From contig JAUTXW010003831.1 in NCBI GenBank assembly GCA_030620095.1, forward strand, positions 120,001 through 184,000: a stretch of DNA of 64,000 bases, read 5' to 3'. Origin of the DNA: Kuschelorhynchus macadamiae. Its lineage: Eukaryota; Arthropoda; Insecta; Coleoptera; Curculionidae. The notes beneath the pieces were generated by a model. That model saw nothing but the letters and a program-made list of their open reading frames with translations, had not been told where the DNA came from and did not search any database. Shown in pieces: positions 60,301-64,000 of the stretch (positions are counted from its first letter, which is position 1; every line of letters begins with the position of its first letter). A program made the position numbers and the translations under genes.

Positions 60301-60843
60301 TTATTTTCATCAACTGGGGGTATAGTCTCTGTTAAGGCCCTGTTACATGCTGCAATTGTTCTTTGCAATATTCAATAGTCTTGAACAAAGGCACACGCAT
60401 TTTGACAAAAGGTGCAAATGTCTTGTCACTGTGCATGCCTTTGTTCAAGACTATTGCAAATTGCAAGGAAGAATTGCAGCATGTACAAAGGAATTTAGTT
60501 TTTTTATCTATGACATTTGTCTTTTAGAACCCCTTCAAGAATATGCTGTATATGTTTCTTTTGTTAATGAGGGTCCCACTCATTTCTCAGTACAACTACA
60601 GCAGTCGGAGAATTTGCTAGCTAAGTTAATGAAAGAAATTAATGAGGTCAATCTGAGGATGATGGAGGATGTGCCCCTACCAGGCACTATATGTTTGGCA
60701 AGATGTCAAGAAGATGGAAATATATGCAGGGCTGTAGTTACAAATGAAGTAGACAATCAGTTCAAGGTAATATTATATTATGTGAAACACTTTAGAAAAA
60801 GTAATGCATAATAAATTGTCAGATTATTTATAAACTAAAGATG

Positions 60844-60936
<93 letters not shown>

Positions 60937-62065
60937 ATATATATATTTTTTTTTTAGGTTTTCTATGTTGATTTTGGCAACTACGAAACGCTCCCACTTG
61001 AAGGTTTATATCAGATCCCTTTCAAATACGTACTTCCTAAAGTGATGGCTATTCGATTAGCATTAAACGGGATTGAAAAGCCCACAGTTACTATGGAGAT
61101 GTTATTAGCTTTTAAAAAGTTTGTCGATAACAGGCTTTTGCATATGAAAGTGTTGCCTTCTCTGAGAAAAACTGTCATTCCTAAGTGCGAACTGTGGGAT
61201 CCTGAAACAAAAACTAGTGCTTTAGATGTGATAAACAGGTAAGCAAGATGTATAGAATGTAGAGTACTATTTAATAAAATAATATAAAGGGCAGTCGTAA
61301 AGTCAATTTAACAGATATATTTGAATATGACTTGAATCAGGAAAGCAGCAATATCATACATATGGAAGGCTAAAGCTTTATACAGTGTGTGTGTAATTCG
61401 TTATTGAAAAACTCTCCGACATTGGCATTGCAGAATATTACTTGGAATGGATTAGGTTTTTCCTTCCAAATCGAAAATAGCAGTGGTGATTAATGGATTG
61501 GTTTCAGGAGAGGTGACAGTAACGTCTTATCTTTATTATCTTTAAAAAATGATGACCCATATCATAAAGTACAACAAAACGGTCAACAGTAACAGATATC
61601 TCCGAAACATTATATAAACTCCTTACATTTTAAGATTAAAGTCATTTGTACTGCTTGGTTGTAATCTTGCCATAAGATAAAACTTTTTGATGTCTTGTGA
61701 TAATTTCCTGGTACTCATATTCTTGTTATGCAGAAAAGTTTTTAAAGTAATTTATGCTCAATATTGTTTAATTTTTAATTTTCTCAATTTCATTTACAAA
61801 TTTAAAATCTCATTTTATATTCTTAGTGGTTTTTCAATTTTGGTAATAAGTCTATATCAAAGAACATTTTATTTGCATAAATAAGCACATAATAAGTAAG
61901 CCAAGAAAACACTTTCCTGCTTTATCAGATACCCTTAAAAAAAAATCTGATTATTTAATGGTTTGTACCTTCTATCCTGTTTATTTCAGTGGGATTCAGT
62001 ATGGACGATTTTCAAATCGTTTTAAAGGTGTGATAAATAATGAATCCCTGCCCACTCTTTCTTAA
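49626..62065 (+). CDS. Two-Tudor-domain protein (TDRD family), six exons
   Basis: Spliced gene of 432 codons plus stop: exons 49626-49852, 56507-56688, 57743-58036, 60538-60776, 60958-61238 and 61990-62065, all with GT-AG introns and frame kept at every join. Two extended Tudor domains: residues about 10-175 (YVDKEGPFLKVWGQ, YYRARIAGIDYLNECFVEV, FLDYGN) and about 240-410 (VYVSFVNEGPTHFSVQL, ICRAVVTNEVDNQFK, FYVDFGN, VMAIRLALNG). Between them lies a Gln/Ala/Pro-rich linker (MQKKPQAAPAAQVVPP). Tudor domains of this type bind symmetrically dimethylated arginine on PIWI proteins in germline granules; that role is inferred from the family. In the second domain the usual YRA aromatic reads CRA. The nearest relatives are TDRD1/Tudor-like proteins, but I cannot assign an ortholog. 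The last exon is the least certain. Confidence 0.85.
49853..51839. other. Tudor intron 1, 5' part; nothing recognised
   Basis: GGTAATAT words recur at 50569-50625 and, in reverse complement, near 51515-51535, hinting at a decayed inverted-repeat element. Plus-strand words such as ELWVFNFVWNTGLKIDP (about 50985) look protein-like, but I do not recognise them. Confidence 0.3.
51840..52290 (-). pseudogene. CR1-like LINE reverse-transcriptase fragment
   Basis: Minus strand reads EELTHFLLSCGVLNDEQHNF with LPGRSRISNLLLSV (QHGFlpgRS block) and DPFVICLDVVEKF (the LDFAKAFD block, decayed), then FLKWIRDFPMNK. A GVP-GSVLGSLF remnant follows near 51930-51890. It lies antisense in Tudor intron 1. Confidence 0.7.
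52560..53200 (-). pseudogene. CR1-like LINE, palm and C-terminal RT fragment
   Basis: Minus-strand pieces: VCGPLLFITYL, then in a shifted frame DLYSTIKTNICIFVDDTKIY (palm FADD replaced by FVDD), LLKNLQTLEEWTL with LNHIKMYCSS, a KEQKYLDIIITDNI piece, and LEYPERVLRFRLTILKARRE with YLIETYKMLN. Its order relative to the 51840-52290 fragment is reversed, so the two are rearranged parts or separate insertions. Confidence 0.65.
53201..54318. other. Tudor intron 1, nothing recognised
   Basis: No supported feature. Confidence 0.3.
54319..54380. repeat. (TA)n microsatellite
   Basis: About 62 uninterrupted bases of alternating AT within Tudor intron 1. Confidence 0.9.
54658..55690 (-). pseudogene. Jockey-like LINE ORF2 fragment
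   Basis: Minus strand reads SEQHGFFRGRSLESNLF (about 55650), then TSGVSQGLHLEPLFFIIYIN, LLYADDLKIF (YADD palm intact, about 55400), KLNKCSSI, SETLSRVDYVRDLGITFDSK (about 55300-55240) and FGSVIWNPGQAVYITHYIYN (about 55110). The C-terminal IQNKILKLISFKDNHQF ends at 54658. The part between QHGF and the palm is shortened and several frameshifts are present. It lies antisense in Tudor intron 1 and is not functional. Confidence 0.8.
55691..56506. other. Tudor intron 1, 3' part; nothing recognised
   Basis: Possibly more decayed LINE; no firm motif. Confidence 0.3.
56507..56688 (+). CDS. Two-Tudor gene, exon 2
   Basis: Carries the core of Tudor domain 1: ARIAGIDYLNECFVEVNFLD then YGNKAIVPSENIRSLQTFPP. 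The acceptor TTTTCAG joins AG|A to give the Arg of YYRARI. The donor GTAAAT leaves phase 1. Confidence 0.88.
56689..57742. other. Tudor intron 2
   Basis: 1,054 bases, AT-rich, without a recognised insertion. Confidence 0.4.
57743..58036 (+). CDS. Two-Tudor gene, exon 3
   Basis: Completes the staphylococcal-nuclease-like part of extended Tudor domain 1 (WKDQIFEIISKELRYRDVQC, YYLIKIYINNTDIGALFINR) and the Gln/Ala/Pro linker. The donor GTAAGA leaves phase 1. Confidence 0.85.
58835..60182 (-). mobile_element. hAT transposon, internally deleted, with target duplication
   Basis: 1,348 bp in Tudor intron 3. The left end starts CAGGGGCGTGCGGTG and the right end, in reverse complement, starts CAGGGGTGTGCAGTC. 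The flanks are GAGAGATA (58827-58834) and GAGAGCTA (60183-60190), an 8-base duplication with one difference, as expected for hAT. Confidence 0.85.
58911..59854 (-). pseudogene. hAT transposase, N- and C-terminal ends only
   Basis: Minus strand. The N-terminal piece (59854-59417) ends with a zinc-finger-type block (KNCIRHFYLEKQYEQFKWLT, GCENISKLFCIYD), as in ZMYM1-like hAT transposases. After a stop the frame resumes with FKFLELCNFDAFKAKTFPED and an RSELKVIYETDD stretch. It ends in the dimerisation domain CELVLTIPATSSSVERNFLT with LKHIKNLMRNSTGQERL (59130-58911). The whole catalytic middle of several hundred residues is missing, so the copy could move only with a helper transposase. It is antisense to the host Tudor gene. 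Confidence 0.85.
60344..60486. repeat. Hairpin element, 143 bp, 50-base arms
   Basis: The left arm (60344-60393) and right arm (60436-60486) are near-perfect reverse complements, including an identical 21-base block (CAATAGTCTTGAACAAAGGC plus A). The loop is about 42 bases. It lies in Tudor intron 3, about 50 bases before exon 4. Confidence 0.85.
60538..60776 (+). CDS. Two-Tudor gene, exon 4
   Basis: Starts Tudor domain 2: EPLQEYAVYVSFVNEGPTHF, then LPGTICLARCQEDGNICRAV. The acceptor is CTTTTAG; the donor GTAATA leaves phase 0. Confidence 0.88.
60847..60934. repeat. (TA)n microsatellite in a 181-base intron
   Basis: Forty-four uninterrupted AT units, followed by CTATATATATAT and a T run leading directly to the exon 5 acceptor at 60957. 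It fills about half of Tudor intron 4. Confidence 0.95.
60958..61238 (+). CDS. Two-Tudor gene, exon 5
   Basis: Codes VFYVDFGNYETLPLEGLYQI and the rest of extended Tudor domain 2 (KVMAIRLALNGIEKPTVTME, KFVDNRLLHMKVLPS). The donor GTAAGC leaves phase 2. Confidence 0.88.
61239..61989. other. Tudor intron 5
   Basis: 751 bases, AT-rich. The 65-codon open frame inside is not supported as coding. Confidence 0.4.
61990..62065 (+). CDS. Two-Tudor gene, terminal exon 6 (likely)
   Basis: After a TTATTTCAG acceptor the frame completes Ser and codes GIQYGRFSNRFKGVINNESL, PTLS and a TAA. It has no domain by itself. Retained because the phase fits and a stop and poly(A) signals follow. An alternative is read-through into a different final exon. 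Confidence 0.55.
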
Positions 62066-62099
62066 ATTGATCAAGAAAAAAACAGCGATAGACAAATTA

Positions 62100-62126
62100 A
62101 GATATACACACTAATAGTGTGTATAT
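62100..62126. repeat. Perfect 13-base hairpin
   Basis: GATATACACACTA, one A, then TAGTGTGTATATC, a perfect palindrome 35 bases after the Tudor stop codon and probably within the 3' untranslated region. Confidence 0.85.
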
Positions 62127-62196
62127 CATTTTTAAAATCGTATCAGTTTTCTCTCCAGACTCCATTAGAATATTCTAATATAAAATAATTTTGGGT

Positions 62197-62247
62197 GTCA
62201 ATCAAATAAAATATTCAAAGTCAGTTGACTTTGAATATTTAATTGAT
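62197..62247. repeat. Near-perfect hairpin in the Tudor 3' region
   Basis: ATATTCAAAGTCA and TGACTTTGAATAT face each other across two bases, extended by ATCAA and TTGAT words to arms of about 22 bases. Confidence 0.8.
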
Positions 62248-62274
62248 GGAGGCATTTTTGTGTTATTTGGCTAA

Positions 62275-62302
62275 AATAAAAAAACTTTTATGCTTTAATA
62301 AA
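62275..62302 (+). promoter_or_regulatory. Poly(A) signals of the Tudor gene
   Basis: Two AATAAA hexamers (62275-62280 and 62297-62302), 210-240 bases after the stop codon. Placement fits, but use is unproven. Confidence 0.4.
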
Positions 62303-62363
62303 TCAGTATAATGCACCTTATACTGCATTTTATTTTTTTTGGTTATAAACGCGTTTTCGCATT

Positions 62364-62588
62364 CCAAATTTCTTGTATAGTATATCTAAAGTAAATTGAG
62401 ACAACATAAAAATTAAATATCCGTCAACAGTCGGCGATTTCTTTGTGCAGCATGGGCGGCATGATAGAAATTTAAATTTACTTTTGTAAACTGATTAAGT
62501 GAATATACGTGGTGTAGTAAATTGAGCTTACCCCAAATTTTCCGCGCTGTCTGAATTTACTTTAGATACACTTTACTTAAATTTGCAA
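62364..62588. repeat. TIR element (MITE), about 0.2 kb
   Basis: TATCTAAAGTAAATTGAGAC at the left (62383) and, in reverse complement at the right, TATCTAAAGTAAATTCAGAC, with weaker pairing (CAAATTT) outside. Non-coding. Confidence 0.6.
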
Positions 62589-64000
62589 ATTGGTAATCTG
62601 ACTTTTGGACCACCCTCTTGGGGTTAAGATATTATACATTAACATAGAAGCAAGCCTGGAGGCTTTGTTTCAATCTCACGCGAAATATGTAACTTTTGTA
62701 TGAGTGTGAGCAATTATTCTAAACAGATATGTTTTAGATATATGGTAACCATGTGACAATCTGACAGTAAATTATCACATTGGTAAAATGGCTTCACTAA
62801 TTTTATTCCGCGTTTATGACAAATAAGTCTAGTCATAAATATAAAGTATAACTATGCTCACATTTTGTATTATTTATTTATTTAAAAACAAATTTAATAA
62901 GGTAGGAATAACAAGTTTGAATATGACTGAAGTTTTCAGAAATTCAAAAAGTCAATAAACAGCTTTAATTTCAAAAAGTCATATCAATAATCATTTGAGT
63001 AATAAGGCGATAGAATATATTATCTAGTGGTAGCTAATTGTTACGCAGCAACTATTACTAAAAGATCACTAAATGTAATTAAACCTCAATATTTAATTAA
63101 AAAAGTGCGTTATATTTATTGGAGCACACTACCCAAGTAGCGCTTTTAGTCGTGAATACGTCATTGTTATCACAAATATTTTTATTGAAGTAACCGGAAC
63201 TTGGTGTCGCCACGTTCTGTTTAAGGTGAGACTACGTAGTAACTATTTCGTGTATAATATGTAACTGTGACTTTGACTATTACGTAGATAGTATGGAATT
63301 GTGTAGTTCCATTTAAGTAGCCAAATAGTAATAATTTACCCTATTCGTCACTTCCTTATTTCTGTCTTTGTTTAATCCGTTTTAAAAATATGTATTGTTC
63401 GTTTTAATACAAGCAAAACAGTTACGGCGACTACAAACACTCAAATTGGGAACATGGTGTAAGCGTATAGAATACGTTATTGGTATTTGAGGTAGGATAT
63501 ATGTGTTTCACTTAGTTTTCTGGCTCTGCTAAAGACCTAAAATTAAAACGCAGTCAATTTCTCTGGTAAATATGCTGATGATAGTTGTAAAAAAATTACG
63601 CCTTTTTAAAATTCGTTAATTTTCATAGCATTATAGCTAAATATTTATAGGTTAGATGAAAATAAACAATGGTGTTCTATTGGACTTTTACTTTCAGGTC
63701 GACTGCATTTCTTTACTGAGAAAATGACTTAACATCAAGTGTCTAGGACCATACGCTTTTGTAGTTTTGGATTCTTTAAATACGCAACTTATACCCAATT
63801 ACTTTGAAGTCTACTACTTATCTAGAAAGTTCCCATTAATCCGATACTATATATTATTACTAAGCGGTTACGATTTGCGAACATTTCGCTGGTTCTTTAA
63901 AATTTAATGCGTTGTGTCGTAACATGCGGAGAGTTGCGGTAGTAGAGTCACTACTATAAGTCTGCCATCTATCATAACTATATCCCTTTATTTCGTTTTT
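62589..64000. other. Intergenic, nothing recognised
   Basis: No supported gene. GTTACGCAGCAACTATTAC at 63040-63058 is nearly identical to GTTACGTAGCAACTGTTAC at 45195-45213, a small shared word of unknown meaning. Confidence 0.35.

Noticed and set aside
60347..60537. Open frame before exon 4 as coding sequence of the Tudor protein
   Set aside because: The frame runs through an inverted repeat and lacks homology. The CTTTTAG acceptor at 60537 joins exon 3 to exon 4 in frame without it.

Overview
The window looks like AT-rich nuclear DNA from an insect, and a beetle is my best guess. Three things support insect: two spliced host genes with GT-AG introns, a mixed load of non-LTR, Penelope-like, Tc1/mariner, pogo, hAT and Merlin elements, and a short degenerate run of the insect telomere word TTAGG. 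The beetle guess is inference only. No prokaryotic gene organisation, CRISPR array, rRNA or intact tRNA gene is visible.

Two host genes can be assembled from the sequence. The first, on the minus strand, is a three-exon gene (coding exons 42342-42232, 32722-32584 and 19056-18842) for a 154-residue four-helix membrane protein of the TMEM35A/NACHO family, the ER chaperone of nicotinic acetylcholine receptors. Its two introns (about 9.5 and 13.5 kb) hold most of the mobile DNA in the middle of the window. The second, on the plus strand, is a six-exon gene (49626-62065) for a 432-residue protein with two extended Tudor domains, of the type that acts in germline piRNA granules. The two start codons are divergent and 7.3 kb apart. 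All exon joins keep frame.

Layout. 1-18.7 kb: no host gene found; Merlin, Penelope-like, jockey-like, mariner and Tc1-like relics, hairpin MITEs and two long (TA)n tracts. 18.8-42.3 kb: the NACHO-like gene, with intron 2 carrying a decayed arthropod repeat protein, a LINE 3' fragment, an IS630/Tc1 transposase whose third catalytic acid is changed to lysine, a 0.6-kb fold-back element and a small TIR element, and intron 1 carrying a nearly complete jockey-type retrotransposon (33.04-37.8 kb) and two further fold-back repeats. 42.3-49.6 kb: intergenic, with three copies of a tRNA-derived SINE and a dead pogo-like transposon. 49.6-62.1 kb: the Tudor gene, with LINE pieces in intron 1, an internally deleted hAT with recognisable 8-bp target duplications and a 143-bp hairpin element in intron 3, and a (TA)n tract that makes up about half of intron 4. 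62.1-64 kb: hairpins, one small TIR element, then nothing recognisable.

No clearly new multi-gene system is visible. The signals most worth a second look are a thrice-repeated Penelope-tail structure whose majority sequence carries a hammerhead-ribozyme core, the head-to-head Tc1 palindrome, the (TA)n tract against a Tudor splice acceptor, a SINE family shared by three loci, and a jockey-type element with only one visible disruption in ORF2.
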